From Mesodorylaimus sp. YZB2_4 (Eukaryota; Nematoda; Enoplea; Dorylaimida; Dorylaimidae): a stretch of DNA of 64,000 bases. Every line of letters begins with the position of its first letter. Position 1 is the stretch's first letter. Below are positions 43,635-55,238 of the stretch, piece after piece. Where the stretch lies: NCBI GenBank assembly GCA_030248295.1, contig JASANH010000125.1, positions 62,001 to 126,000 on the forward strand. Direction: 5' to 3'. A model generated the notes under the pieces. That model did not search any database and had not been told where the DNA came from. It was given only the letters and a program-made list of their open reading frames with translations. A program made the translations under genes and the position numbers.

Positions 43635-45240
43635 ATTATTTCCAAAAAAGTCTGTTATGACAGACTCGAAACTTTTGGACCAGCCTATGCAAAGGCTTAG
43701 GATGCAGTGCAGGCCAACGCAGTGGAACCAGGGCTTAGGATGACTGGTCTACTCGGCCACAAGGAAAGGAGAGGTGGCCTGCACTGCACAGTGTATAATC
43801 ACTCGCACACAGAGGCTTGCCGATTTCAGAATCAAATCCAACATGCTTCTGTGCTGTGTACTGCTGCTGTTTAGACAGGCTCCCCGAATGCAGCTGTGCT
43901 GTTCCACACTAGCAACCTGCATTCTGTGCGCTAAAACTGTAGCGCTGCGAGGGAAGTGATATGGCTTACCGTTACATGTCTGAACCTCGAGAAACACTCT
44001 CAACGATCCTTCCTCTCATCCTTCCAACTTTATGTTCATGCTCATGCTTTATCACATCAGTAATGAATCGCTCGAGTATGAAGGGACACATAACACAAAA
44101 TGATTTTCCTGGCCGCGGCTTGAACATTACCTACTAAGAGCATGTGCGCGCATAGCCTGAGAGTTAGACACACTCCTAGCCCACTGGCAGACCACAAGCA
44201 CAAGATTACAGGATCCTTTGCTCGCTGATAGGGTCAGTCGTCGTGCTGATATTCACGCAGAAAAAGCAGCTTCTGCTCAGACATTTTTCCTAAACCGTGA
44301 TTGCGCTAAGCAGTGGCCGAGTAGACCAGCCATCCCAAGCCCTGGTTCCACTCTGTGCATTGGCTGGTCTAAAAGTTTCGAGTTTTTCATAACAGACTTT
44401 TTTGGAAACAATAAAATCCTTTTCATTTTTCTGCTGCAAACTAGTTTGGCCAAAAACACTTGTTCCTGCATAGATCAACTGAGAGAATCGAGTGACTATA
44501 CGCCTTCTTCCAAAACTCAGAAAAACATAAACATAAAACGGAACGTGAACCCCGGCTCTTACAGCTACTGCACATATTTTTCGAAAATGTACTTCGACAT
44601 ATAGGCTGCAGGAAAAACAACGTAATTACTTCTTCTACGCCTCTATCATATCAGATACCTAATCTTCGATTGCGGAGAAAATTATAAGGCTATCCCCATA
44701 TTCCTTGTCCACAATAACGTTCCTCTGTCTCGTGGAAAGAAGAGAAACGAAACCAAAATTCTAACCCGTGAAGGAGCCGAACTGAGAGCCTCGTGGTCGC
44801 AAAACAAACGTGGTGTGGGAAACCCACTCTGCCATCTGGCGGCGGCATTCAATCGGGTACAGCAAACCCATCTTCATGAGAGGCTAGTCAATCAATGGTG
44901 GCACGCCTCAACCCGTTCAGTTGATGTTCCTAAACCCCGTGAAAACTAAAAAAACACCAGCGCTCGCGTTTACTGGACAGTCGATAACTACGAATGCCTG
45001 ATCCAAAAAAGTTTGCAATGCTTTGCATGCTTGTCCGCGTGTTTTGCAAGATGAGCCGGATCTGCAATCGTGTCAATTTTTATCGAAATCTATCCAGTAA
45101 CTGACAAGCGATGGGTACAAAAAGCCAAAACAGTGACTATTTTAAGGAATAACTTTTCTGGAAATCGAAGCTTCAAAAAAATGACCGTCAAAAGGCAGGG
45201 TCCGAAAGTTTCAGCTTTCAGAAAAACTAACATCGACCTC
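43635..45240 (+). mobile_element. Fold-back/MITE-like element R4, copy 2 (inverted relative to copy 1)
   Basis: Inverted repeats at 43635-43760 and 44310-44415 bracket ~550 bp whose reverse complement lies at 14300-14745. Similarity continues outward through 44420-45110 (reverse of 14140-13500), including the tRNA-like segment at 44770-44852. A partial tandem copy of its distal part is at 45690-45970. Confidence 0.65.
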
Positions 45241-45689
45241 TCGTTGTTGACCGAGGCTTTGTCTGTTTGTTTAAAAATTGGGGAAAGATGGTTACTGATG
45301 ACTTCTAAATTGCTTGAAGTGAGAGACACTGATGATGATACAGTGATTACGAATTTCGCGCAATATAATCAGAGGCTGAAGTTGAAATGATGCAGCAGTT
45401 TGTCAATAAGTCTGTATTTTTCTATTTAGGATTCAATCTAGGAGTCAGCAGGGGCCAAACTAAAAAACCTCCATGAGACCAGAAAATGACCTGAAATAAT
45501 GACAGAAAGAGCTACTCTGACCTGAATTTCCAAAATTTTGCCTCCGGCGGGGCGGGGGCACATCCCCGCCATGAACCCCACCCCCTCTCGGGCGCTTCGC
45601 GCCCTCGGGCGCTCGCAATCCGCTACCTCACTGATTACTGTCATTGACTTGAAATTTTTCATTCTGGCAGCCCCAAAAAAATCCTGGCT

Positions 45690-45970
45690 ACGCCACTGTT
45701 TTCACTTGACAGTCGATAACTACGAGAATGACTGATCTAAGAAAGTTTGCAATGCTTTGCATGCTTGTCCGCATGTTTTGCAAGAGGGGTCAGATCTGCA
45801 ATCGTGTCAATTTTTATCGAAATTTGTCCAGTAACTGACGAGCGATGGATAAAAAAGCCAAAAAAGTGACTTTTTTCAGGAATAACCTTTCTGGAAATCG
45901 GAGCTTCAAAAAAATGACCGTCAAAAGGCAGGGTCCGAAAGTTTCAGCTTTCAGAAAAACTAACATTTAC
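45690..45970 (+). repeat. Partial tandem copy of R4 distal part
   Basis: Matches 44970-45236 closely (shared GTTTGCAATGCTTTGCATGC, ATGACCGTCAAAAGGCAGGG). The intervening 45400-45690 contains a GC-rich stretch ending CTGGCTACGCCACTG, like the end of a separate insertion. Confidence 0.7.
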
Positions 45971-46010
45971 AACTGTGCGACCTCTGGTTGTTGATCAAGG
46001 CACATGTTGT

Positions 46011-46034
46011 CTCCTCCTCCTCCTCCTCCTCCTC
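46011..46034. repeat. (CTC)n trinucleotide repeat
   Basis: Eight CTC units in 24 bp. Confidence 0.85.
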
Positions 46035-46414
46035 GTCTTCTCCCTTATAAGAAATCGCGTATTGTAAAACTCGACGACGGCCGGACGGATTCTGATAAAA
46101 ATTGGCACGATTGTAGAATCGGCCGATTCTGAAAAGTGAGCGAAAAATCAAAAATTTTCGTATACCCGTTTTCGAGTAATTAGCCGTCGAAACTCGTCCT
46201 TTAACAGTAGGCGTCTGGTAGGCTGGTCTAAGCATATGAAATAATTCTCTCTTCTTGTCTGATAAAAAAATAGTACGATGTCATGCTTGAAATGTAGCTT
46301 CCTTTCATTTCCAATGATGGTGATTTGATATGCCGCATGCTTTTGTTGGGTAAAGTATCACAGATGTCAAAATTGAGGCTAAATTGCATAGCAAATACTA
46401 GTGCTTCAAACCGA

Positions 46415-46500
46415 AAAATTGAACTGGGTTTGAACCGAGCCGAACCGATTAGCGAAAACCGAAACCGAAAACGAGCCGAAACATTTAGAACCGATCCGTC
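46415..46500. repeat. AACCGA-rich low-complexity patch
   Basis: Repeated AACCGA/AACCGAG/AACCGAA units; a related shorter patch lies at 43325-43370. Confidence 0.5.
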
Positions 46501-46998
46501 CGTGATGGATGAAGGTATGAAGGTACGAGTATGTGGAATCTGAACAAGCTCACCTTTTCACATTTATTGGCGGACCTCATTTCAAGGCCTGAAGGGTATT
46601 TTTGAACAGACACGCCGTCGACGAGACAAAAACGGAAATTAAACATACGAACTCCCATGATGAAGAAAGGGGCTTCAATTTCATGAGGAGTGCTTACTAT
46701 TTTCTGATCCCGCTGATACAAGCTCATTCGTTCAAATTTATAAAAGAAGATGAAATATTCTATTTGTCATGAGAATTTTTACGAAGACCATTACGAGATC
46801 TTGCTTTTTATGTGAATTTCTGAAGCAACTGAAATTTCGAGTCCCTAGTTCGTGTCACGCACTCACGCATTTCACGCATTTTTACTGTTTTTTTATAAAT
46901 TGCTTGAAAGCGTAAAGAAATTTATCATTTGTAATTTTTCTCAACCTTATGAAACAGTACGTTGGTCTGTTATCTGGCAATTAGTGAACAATATCAAC

Positions 46999-47964
46999 AT
47001 GGTTAATGAAACAGTTCTTGTTCAAGCCACCCCAAGCGTCACGTTAGCTGAGCGTTATTTTCAAATTGCAGTCTATATTGTCTTGACCACAACAGCATTT
47101 ACGGGTAATATTTGGATGGTGCTGGGTATTATTCGATCGAAAGATACTGAATCGCGTTTTTATTTTATCCTGATTTTTCTTTTAATATCTAGGGCATTAA
47201 TCTGCGTTCAACTATTTTGTCTGGTTTTATATCGTCTTTTGAGAATTTTGGAATTAGTCAATATGCCGCCTCGTATTGTGTGCAGCACTCTAGCTGTCTT
47301 TGTGTACCCTGGCTTGCTTGAAGTTGTACTTTTGAATGGGTTAGCGATTGATCGTGGACTTGCACTTTTTGCTGTTAGTTTTTATCGAAAATTATCAAAG
47401 AAGCAAGTGGTTAAATGCTGCGTTGTTGTTTGTATGCTAATTCTTATACTCAAAACTGGTTTATTATTTGGCCACCCATCATTGTTGACACCAGTGCAAT
47501 GTTTTTCTATTTTCGATGCCATAAACAAAGAAGCAACTTTGTTTAGTCAACATTTCGAATTTGCTCTACTTTTGTTCTTATTAGCACTGTATATCATCAT
47601 GTTGATATGTATCAGAGTCAGGGTTCGAAACCTTCGCTCTCAACCAAACAGCGATGCTACATTGTCGACTATTAATCGACAAATGGCGTTGATGCCCACA
47701 TTGCGTAATATCGTCATAGTTCATTGCGTTTGGACATTATCATCGCGAGCAATGTTGACTGTTAGCGTTTTGCCAGCCGCAGCGACATATTCGGCGCGGT
47801 TGGTGTTATATGCTGGTTGTTTTGTGGCATCAGAATTATTTGTGAATGTTATTATTTTATTCTTCACAAATAACGATGTGAAGAAAGCTGTCTTAAATTT
47901 ATTTTGGGGAGATACGGTTCAATCCATTCAGACGCAACAGCATCGCGCCGGTGCTGCACTGTGA
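46999..47964 (+). CDS. Serpentine (nematode chemoreceptor-like) GPCR, intronless
   Basis: The ATG at 46999 (MVNETVLVQ) is chosen because the upstream in-frame start at 46852 is a GTG. It gives 321 residues with seven hydrophobic segments, an N-terminal N-glycosylation site, helix 1 containing TGNIWMVLGI, helix 3 ending NGLAIDRGLALF (DRG at the DRY position) and helix 7 ending FVNVIILFFTNNDVKKAV with no NPxxY. Size and style fit the Srsx/Srw-type serpentine receptors expanded in nematodes. It shares no obvious sequence with the two class A receptors earlier in the window. Chemosensory function is inferred from the family only. Confidence 0.8.
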   Translation: MVNETVLVQATPSVTLAERYFQIAVYIVLTTTAFTGNIWMVLGIIRSKDTESRFYFILIFLLISRALICVQLFCLVLYRLLRILELVNMPPRIVCSTLAVFVYPGLLEVVLLNGLAIDRGLALFAVSFYRKLSKKQVVKCCVVVCMLILILKTGLLFGHPSLLTPVQCFSIFDAINKEATLFSQHFEFALLLFLLALYIIMLICIRVRVRNLRSQPNSDATLSTINRQMALMPTLRNIVIVHCVWTLSSRAMLTVSVLPAAATYSARLVLYAGCFVASELFVNVIILFFTNNDVKKAVLNLFWGDTVQSIQTQQHRAGAAL

Positions 47965-48416
47965 CAATAGATTTCTGTCACTATGTCACTCCGAGGCTGC
48001 GGTCATGGTTTATGGCTCGTATTGTACCGGAAGGTGAACAATTTATATTTTTTCGACTGGTCACTGGACGATCACCACTAATGCCAGTGGCTCGGGGCCC
48101 TGTGGGACCTAATAGAGTCCGTTTTATTCTGTTTTCCGTATCATTTTTATTGAAATTTTGAAATTGAGTTCGACAAGAAAATTTTCGCAACAGCAGGTCT
48201 CTCACTATTTATATATCACAAACCTTTGTCCTGCCAAAAAATTTATTTTTATCCACTCGCCATCTTTTAAAATCACCCCGATTTTTTTCCATGCCAATAT
48301 AGCTTTGGCGAATCGCAATCCATAGCCTTAAGAATCGTGTATTACAGAAGAGTTCACTTCGACCTTATGGTCACCCACATGCTCGAGTTATTGTTAGCTC
48401 AGGTCGCGAACGCATT

Positions 48417-48515
48417 ATTCCAAAAAAGATCTGGTATGACAGACTCAAAACTTTTAGACCAGCCAATGCACACAAGACTTACAATTAAGATGGCTGGTCT
48501 AATCGGCCACTGCAA
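48417..48515 (+). repeat. Solo terminal repeat of element R4
   Basis: Matches the inverted-repeat arm (GGTATGACAGACTCAAAACT ... GGCTGGTCTAATCGGCCACT) without the rest of the element. Confidence 0.65.
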
Positions 48516-48763
48516 ACGCAACCATGGTCAGCAGGCTGATTTTTCTGCATTAATAACGTTAGCAGGCACCACTGAGCAACGAGCAGGTAGATCGTGTAAA
48601 GATCAAGCTCATGGTCTCCAATCTACAGTGTACATAGTGGGATAGAAGTGTGTGCCTCTCGGGCTAGGTAGCGAGTGTTTGACTGCGTTACTACAAGCAC
48701 CCGCCATGGTGCTCCGCTTCGTACAGTTCTAGTACCCTGTAGTCTTCAGACCCTGCATGGGTG

Positions 48764-48814
48764 CCCATACCCGCCCCCCTACCCGCATTCGGCGGGTAGG
48801 GGGACGGGTTTGGG
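48764..48814. repeat. GC-rich hairpin, 23-bp stem (2 mismatches), 5-nt loop
   Basis: The left arm 48764-48786 (CCCATACCCGCCCCCCTACC...) pairs with 48792-48814 across ATTCG. Confidence 0.7.
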
Positions 48815-48855
48815 TGAGAGACGACGGGTACAGGTATTCGTTCTTGTTTAATTTT

Positions 48856-48900
48856 GACCTGCTCGCACTAGCCAAGCCGCTTGACTAGAGTGAGCAGGTC
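48856..48900. repeat. Hairpin adjacent to the GC-rich hairpin
   Basis: GACCTGCTC pairs with GAGCAGGTC, extended by CACTAG and CTAGAGTG with one bulge. It lies 370 bp upstream of the P450 start. Confidence 0.6.
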
Positions 48901-49270
48901 TACCGACGCGATGACTTGACCAGTGTCCTTACATGGGGATTACAAAGAGATGGCCCAAATTTATAGATTTCCACCTTGACAAAGAGAGTGCAGTGTCCTT
49001 GCTGTACTCGTACCTTCAAATGCTGCGGAAACAAAAAAATGACTTTTCGAGGCTACGCCCGCTCTGCTGACAATGCAAAATCGCAATGTTTCTTATCTGA
49101 TAAAAATTCCAGCTTTTTATATTCTCTGTATGCGCTGGTCTATCAAACAAGTTGCTGGCAATAAAACGATAATAATCTTGATAATTTTTTAAGCTGGCTG
49201 TCACCAAGTAGTTTCAATGCTGTTTCATGTCAGTAGTTGAAAACGCTTTGACACAAAAGCTTACAGTAAA

Positions 49271-52200
49271 ATGTTGCTTTCAATTTGTGTATGCTTTGTA
49301 GTGATTTTGTCATTTGCCTGTATTTGGTGGCATTTTACAGTACCAGATAATCTTCCACCAGGCCCCCTCGGGCTCCCTTTCTTCGGTTCCATGTTCAGCA
49401 CCTGGAAAGCATGTAATCTTCATGGAAAACTGCACGAGTGGACGAAAATTTATGGCCCAGTGTATAAATTTTATGTCGCTGATAAACTGGTGCTAGTTTT
49501 GGGTAGCTGGGATATGATTTATGAAGCCTTAGTCAGACAGGGTGATGTCTTTGCTGGCCGACCGACGATGCAAGTGACCGCGGCTCAAGGTTGCTGCCCT
49601 GGCATTGGTGAGAGCTCATGCACTTGGGAAACTAGATTTTTTTATAAAATCCTACTCTAGGCCTCATCAGTTCAGAAGGCGAGCTGTGGCGAATCCAGCG
49701 TCGATTCGCATTAGCCACACTGCGCGATTTCGGTATTGGACGCCCAATCATGGAACCAAAAATCAGGGACGAAGCTCAATATTTACTCGACGCGATGAAA
49801 GCACAGAGAGGACGCGCGTTTGATCCAAGCGCCCTTATTAATAGCGCTGTAGCGAATGTCATCTGCGCATTGGTTTTCGGGAGGAGATTCGAATACAACG
49901 ATGAAAAATTCAAGAAGTTGCTTTGCAATCGTACGACTGGAAGTGACGTCAGTTTCTTGACTCCACACCTTTTGTCATCGAGGGTGGCCAGGATTATGGC
50001 CCTAGTGCCACAGGTGAGATTTTCGCCCCTTCCCAAATTCCGCATGAATTCCACATGGTTCCATGTACATAGCTCCATACTGGGAATGCGTGGAACAGGA
50101 ATCTGGGTTTTCCAATGGATAGGGGGAATGCTAGTTGACTCTAACTTGCCATCGATTAGGGTCCATACTGGGGTTCGAACCCGCCTGGCTGACTGTCTCA
50201 CTTGGCCGTCCAATGTATAAGTAATGTTGTGAGCATGATGCCAGCCGTGTAGTGACCTGATAAGATGGCCGACCATCTCACTTTACTGTCTCACATACAC
50301 CGACCATCTCACGCAAAAGCACCAATCCTTTAAGGATGCATGAGCAGCCCTGTATGCATTTTCCTTTAAATGTGCCTGACAATATTAATAATTCTATCAC
50401 AGAAACTGAGCACCTCACAGTCAAATTCACAGTCAGCATGAAATCACTCACAGCGTCCCTAACAAGAGCTCGAAAGCGCAGGTATTGATCGGTTCCCATA
50501 AGCGAAGGTGGTATCGCCCAATTTTCTGGGAGCAGTGCACGTCTTCTGAGCAATGCAGCCTTTGCATCAACAATCTGAGCATGCCTGGGTCGTGGCCTAT
50601 CGTGTTAAGGCGTCTGCCTCTCACGCTGGGTGCGCACTTATAGAGGAGGGCTAGACTACCGCCTTGGTACAAAATGATTGTCAAATATGTCCCTTAGCCC
50701 TCGAGTGCGCCTTGTGGTGCTTGGCTTTGGACAAAGTATGACATCTGCTGATCGACTCTGACATTCGTGCAATCTCTTTTCCTTAGTTCTTCGCGTCGCT
50801 AGAGCTGTACTATTCCGACCTTGGATGCGTTGTGTGCCTACAGTCCCCAATGGAGGGAGGTATTAAGCGCTGGATACGACTTTCAGAAATCATTTGAGGC
50901 GGCTGTCATACCCTCAGCTCGATTATGGTGCAAGGGCCTGGCTGCCCATGCATTGCAGGATGTTGCCTTGCCTTTTAAGAGGTGCTTCCAACGCAAGGGC
51001 AACACAACGCAACATGTTTCTGCTTTCCGCTGATTCTTCAATTTCTCATTTTGACAGGCGGCCAACTCATCGTCAGATTAGTCGGCCAAGTGATTCAGTC
51101 GGTCACTCTTCAAGATCAGGCATAAATTAGACGGTCACCTGAGAGAGTCGGTCAGATGCAAAAGATGGCCAAGTGAGAAAGGCGACAGTCGGTCAGGTCG
51201 GCATGCTCTTGGCATACATCCCATATGGGATGTATGCCAAGAGCGCTCGCTAGTCGCAACTCCGCGAAGTCGACGATTATCTAATGGGAACCATACCCAG
51301 CCCATGCCCTAAGAGGGGACCCGGACTCAAAGGCCTCTTGCCCCGTAAGGCCTCTCCTCGTCTATGGGCCCCAAACGAATGAAGGGTGAGTCACCCACTG
51401 CCAGGCGTGCAAGGCGCAGAGAGAACTTCAGACGGCCAGAGTTAAACTCAGGGTCGACTGGCTTCCAGCTCTGCCAAGCAAACTGTGACACACGCCTTTA
51501 ACCGCTGCATCAACAAAGGCGGCTGCTAGAGTCTACTGTACATACATGTATTAAAAAAGGCTAATCAAAAATATAACAATAAAATCCAAAAAAAGTGAAT
51601 CGCATTTTTCTAATCTGAGATCAGGAGCTTTCCTACATTCAGCGAAAAGTAGATCTCAAGAGCTGAAACGAAAACCTATTGTAATGCAGGCGAAAGAATT
51701 CTCAAAGCAAGCTGAAGAGATGGCTAATTTCGTACAGCAAGAGATACACGCAACCATGCACGACTTCGACCCGACAGTCGACGATCCGACCAATTACGTC
51801 CAAGCATTTTTCCAAGCAAAGTTAAATCGCACTGAAAACTGGACATTCACTGATCAGCAACTGTTGACCAGTGTAAAAGATCTTTTCATAGCCGGCACTG
51901 ATACGACAGCCACCACACTCCAATGGGCAATTTTCTACCTTGCTCATTTTCCAGAATGGCAAGAAAAAGTATACGATGAAATTCAAACCCAAACTGAAAA
52001 TTGCATGCCAGCTTATTCGGATCGAACTAAGCTTCCTTTGACTGAAGCCGCAATCATGGAGACACAACGCATGGCTAATCTGCTGCCTTTTGGCGTCAGA
52101 CGTCGAACGATGGTCGACACTGAACTGAACGGATACAACATACCAAAGGACACTGTGGTCGTGCCTCTTCTCACAGCAGTCATGCGAGATCCAATAGTTT

Positions 52201-52817
52201 ATCCAAATCCTGACAAATTCGACCCTTCCAGATTCATAAACACACATAAAGGGGAAAAGAGTGCTGAATTAGCACATTTCGTACCCTTTCAAGCAGGTAC
52301 GTTTTTCAAGATTTTTGTTGATCTCTTTTGACTTGAGCGCCATGAGTACCCGATTTCTGTTGTGATGAGCGATATCAAGCCCCGTGGTGAGCTGTCAGGG
52401 GCTGTCTCACAATGTGCGTCGCAGGGGCGAGCGAAGAACGCGAGGGTAGGCTCAAAAGCTTCGCAATTCTGATTTTACGGCACAAAGTGAAAAATGATTC
52501 CAACTAGTTCATCTAAAAAATTGTTTTGAATAGAATCAGTCATCGAGCAATCCCGTGGAATTCCGGATTCAAGTTTTATTTAAAAGCATTTATCTTATTT
52601 ATATTTATGCAGTGTTACTCTTTCAGGCAAACGCATTTGTCTGGGTGAGTCTTTGGCAAAAATGGAATTATTCATTGTCTTTACAGCCTTTATTTACTAT
52701 TTCGAATTCAAGTTTTCATCATTCGAACCAGTTCCAAATATTGTTGACGAGAAATTGTCTTTTATTCGGGCTCCACCAAGATACAAAATTCATGCTTTGC
52801 ATCGTCATGAACAATAA
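49271..52817 (+). CDS. Cytochrome P450, CYP2-like
   Basis: Four exons: 49271-49607, 49661-50013, 51690-52296 and 52627-52817 (introns 53, 1676 and 330 bp; phases 1, 0, 1), about 495 residues ending TAA. An N-terminal membrane anchor (CVCFVVILSFACIWW) is followed by the proline hinge NLPPGPLGLPFFGS, RRFALATLRDFGIG (helix C), the I-helix oxygen-activation motif FIAGTDTTATT, ETQR (ExxR), DPSRF and the heme-thiolate motif FQAGKRICLGE, whose glycine codon is split by intron 3. All catalytic motifs are intact. These are ER monooxygenases acting on xenobiotics, lipids or steroids; the substrate cannot be predicted. Between exons 2 and 3 the usual F-F' loop stretch of roughly 15-20 residues (…LPGxH…) is not accounted for, so a small exon may hide in the long, transposon-filled intron 2, or it is lost. 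Confidence 0.87.
50583..50745 (+). repeat. tRNA-derived SINE, family A, copy 2, inside P450 intron 2
   Basis: Shares CTGGGTCGT...CACGCTGGGTGCGCACTTA...AAAATGATTGTCAAATA and the tail GGTGCTTGGC with 5621-5800. The B-box has decayed. Confidence 0.65.
51205..51244. repeat. Perfect 40-bp palindrome, no spacer
   Basis: The left half GCTCTTGGCATACATCCCAT is the exact reverse complement of the right half. It lies in P450 intron 2. Confidence 0.95.
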
Positions 52818-53195
52818 GTCTTTTACATTCTTTGCTGACGGACGAAAAATTGATATTTTTTTGTCGTACTGCATGAAAATAACTGATTCAAATAGTTTTG
52901 GGCGCAACCATTGAATTGTTTCTTACCTGAATCATTTTTGTGTAAATCGATATCATAAATGTGTGCTGTACTTTTTCTTTCATGCCTCTTTATTGCAATC
53001 ATTATTTGTTCGCAAAAGATCGAACAACACCCTTGCTGATGTTGCCCATTACTGCACCGCGCATTTATGAAAAATTCCCACTCTCCTCGATACCCTTTCT
53101 TTGGTTCCACTTAAAGCATGGGTCCCATTGGACGTGACACAAGTGTCAGTTTAAGGAAGAGGTCATAAATATTCGGCATGTCAAAAAAAGTTGCG

Positions 53196-53400
53196 GCCGC
53201 GGTGGTGCAGCGGCTCGGCATTTGTCTCTTCGTATTGCTTGCGAGCGAGTGGCTAGACTTGTCCCGGGTTCGATACCCGGTGATGGAGGTCGGTTTGCCA
53301 ACCATAAACCCTCGGTGACCTTACGCGCCAGGCTGTGGGTCTGCCATAGGCAAAACGGGCTTCGGCTCACAAAAATTTGAAAAAAAGCCTCTATGGTCCA
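53196..53400 (+). repeat. tRNA-derived SINE, family B
   Basis: A-box-like TGGTGCAGCGG and perfect B-box CGGGTTCGATACCCGG with a long variable arm, then a non-tRNA tail with CGGGCTTCGGCTCACAAAAA. Head sequence differs from family A. A single copy in this window. Confidence 0.6.
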
Positions 53401-53635
53401 GCGAATATCTCCGTTCGCACCATACTCATACGTACCAATATTTCATTCATCGCTCAAGCAAATACATGCTCTTAAGGAACGAGGGACAAGAAAAACATAC
53501 ACAGATTAAAAGCGCGATGTAGAAATGTCAGAATGAGAACCTGATCAACCCAAAAAAATAGTCTCCGTGGGCACAGCATTCCATAAAACGGTCTACGAAT
53601 ATATAAAGTTTTGTTTATATGACTCAGTCAAGTGC

Positions 53636-54010
53636 TCACGGACAACCAGGTGATGGGCTTCGCACGTACGAGCTCGCACGAAAATCAGATTTGTGAATAA
53701 AACGGGCATTTCCAAAATCATGAATACCATGGTAAAATTTATAAAACTGAGACGGTTTCAAACGTTCCCTTCTCTCAAAAAGCGTCCACCAACCAGCTTT
53801 ACGCAAGGCATCAGAATAAGAACTGGTAAAATCATTCAATACTAACCTAAGCGCCTATCTTTAAGCACGTTCCAACTGGTCAATAATCAGCCTTTAACAG
53901 GATCCCATGCTACGCAACCATATTCTAAAATTAATCTCATACATGAATCGTAAACCTTCGTAAAAACAGTTGGCGGTGCATGTCTCCCCAGTTTCCTCCT
54001 AAGTGCATAA
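53636..54010 (-). pseudogene. Non-LTR retrotransposon (LINE) 3' remnant
   Basis: On the minus strand, about 53960-53830 reads VYDSCMRLILEYGCVAWDP (the post-RT L.YG..VW.P motif of CR1/jockey-type elements) with stops, followed in another register by LRKAGWWTLFERRERLKPSQ and FYKFYHGIHDFGNARFI, the L..R..R......YK..HG signature near the ORF2 end. Frames are broken and the RT core is not visible. Confidence 0.55.
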
Positions 54011-54492
54011 GGAACCTCATCGTGGGCCTAATGAACGTTCAAAAAAACTCCAACCACAAATTTGTTAGCCTTGGAATTCAATGCGTCGTAAACGAGCTGC
54101 GATGCATTTATGAAGGCAGAGTTCGTCCCTCTCCTTTCGCAGAATCCATGCTGATTGCTCTACAGATTCGTTGTTGAGCGAGTCAGACGGTCCATATGCT
54201 TTTCTTATAACTTTGATAAGACAGACAGCAAAGATATCGGTCGATACGAGTCGATACAGTTCTTATCACCAGGTTTAGGGATCGGATCGACTTTCCTCCT
54301 CTCCCCTCTTCCCTATACTAATTCATCACATGATCGTCAATCTTGTGCTGCATGCCTAGAATCAGCCCTGTTTTATAACGTGTCGAACATTACCGAGCCA
54401 ATGCTAAATTCTGACGCACATAGTCTACTTTGAGGGCGAATATCTTGCTGTTTCTCAAGCTTCAGTTTGAGCCATTTTCGGGCTCACGAAAC

Positions 54493-54518
54493 CGGCGTGA
54501 TCGCTCGAGATCACGCCG
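54493..54518. repeat. Perfect hairpin, 10-bp stem, 6-nt loop
   Basis: CGGCGTGATC and GATCACGCCG flank GCTCGA; the copy at 57297-57320 has lost pairing. Confidence 0.6.
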
Positions 54519-54886
54519 ATTGAGGTGATTTTCGAGCGATCATCAGGCACTGTTGGACCACATTGGCATTGGATGGCTATTTTTACCGCATGCAGAGAAG
54601 ATCAAGACGGAAAAAAGGGAGAGGGCCTATAAGTCGCCCTTTTTTAGCTATAATTAAGGACTCTATCTGAGAAGTGTTCTCTTCTGAAACGCAACGTGCA
54701 TGTATAGATATAATAGGGTGCTTGAATAGAAAAAGGAAGAACAGTTCATGTCTTTCTTTCCTTCCCTCAATTTAACTCGATTTTCTTCAACCTTTATGTC
54801 AGATCCACAAAATGTAGAGAAACAGTATTTCAAGTGATTTCACGCGCTTACTTGCCAAATCTATGTGGTATCGTCTAATCCTAACC

Positions 54887-55160
54887 CTAGCCGACCGAAT
54901 TTCCATTTGTTGAACACTGGCATGGGAATTGGCCCAAAGATTTCGAGCAGCTGATGACAGTACCGCCCAAACTTTTACATCGACTGGCGCAAAGTCTACA
55001 ATCGCTGAAGTGGACCAAAGCTAAAAAATATTGTGTGAAACATAAATCTAACATATCCAAGAAATAAAAGATGCTTACTGAGGGCACGTTTTCTATCGTT
55101 GTGCGGCACCGCGCAAACCATTGCCAGCATAAAAAATAGGAATGAAATCGTTCCTTTCAT
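54887..55160 (-). CDS. Small secreted cysteine-rich peptide precursor 1
   Basis: Two exons on the minus strand, 55160-55079 and 55020-54887, with a 58-bp phase-1 intron (GTAAGC...TTTTTTAG), encode 71 residues. Exon 1 is a signal peptide (MKGTISFLFFMLAMVCA) plus the pro-segment VPHNDRKRAL with a dibasic cleavage site. Exon 2 is the mature part with six cysteines in the pattern C-x2-C-x3-C-x9-C-x8-C-x-C and a conserved SLGGTV. The prepro region is almost identical to the other two genes at 60.7 and 62.4 kb; the mature part varies. A signal peptide, a KR site and three possible disulphides suggest a processed extracellular peptide: antimicrobial, signalling or host-directed roles are all possible. 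No family was recognised. A TATA box and an upstream shared element support transcription. Confidence 0.72.
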
Positions 55161-55209
55161 TTTCTCCAACGTCCTTGAACTCCAATTGATTAGGGCTTCG
55201 AAGCTTCAA

Positions 55210-55238
55210 CTTATAAACAGTCTATCATTAAAGACACC
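55210..55238 (-). promoter_or_regulatory. Shared promoter of peptide gene 1: GGTGTCTTT element and TATA box
   Basis: On the minus strand GGTGTCTTT (55238-55230) precedes TTTATAA (55217-55211) by 12 bp, about 50 bp from the start codon. The same pair, with the same spacing, precedes the genes at 60.9 and 62.3 kb. Confidence 0.6.

Noticed and set aside
46011-46034. CRISPR-like or regulatory repeat
   Set aside because: Simple CTC microsatellite; no CRISPR repeats with spacers exist in the window.
46852-46998. N-terminal extension of the third GPCR
   Set aside because: It would need a GTG start; the ATG at 46999 gives a normal receptor N-terminus.
51684-51689. ATG at 51684 as start of a separate gene
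   Set aside because: Codons from 51690 continue the P450, and ATGCAG is the acceptor of intron 2.
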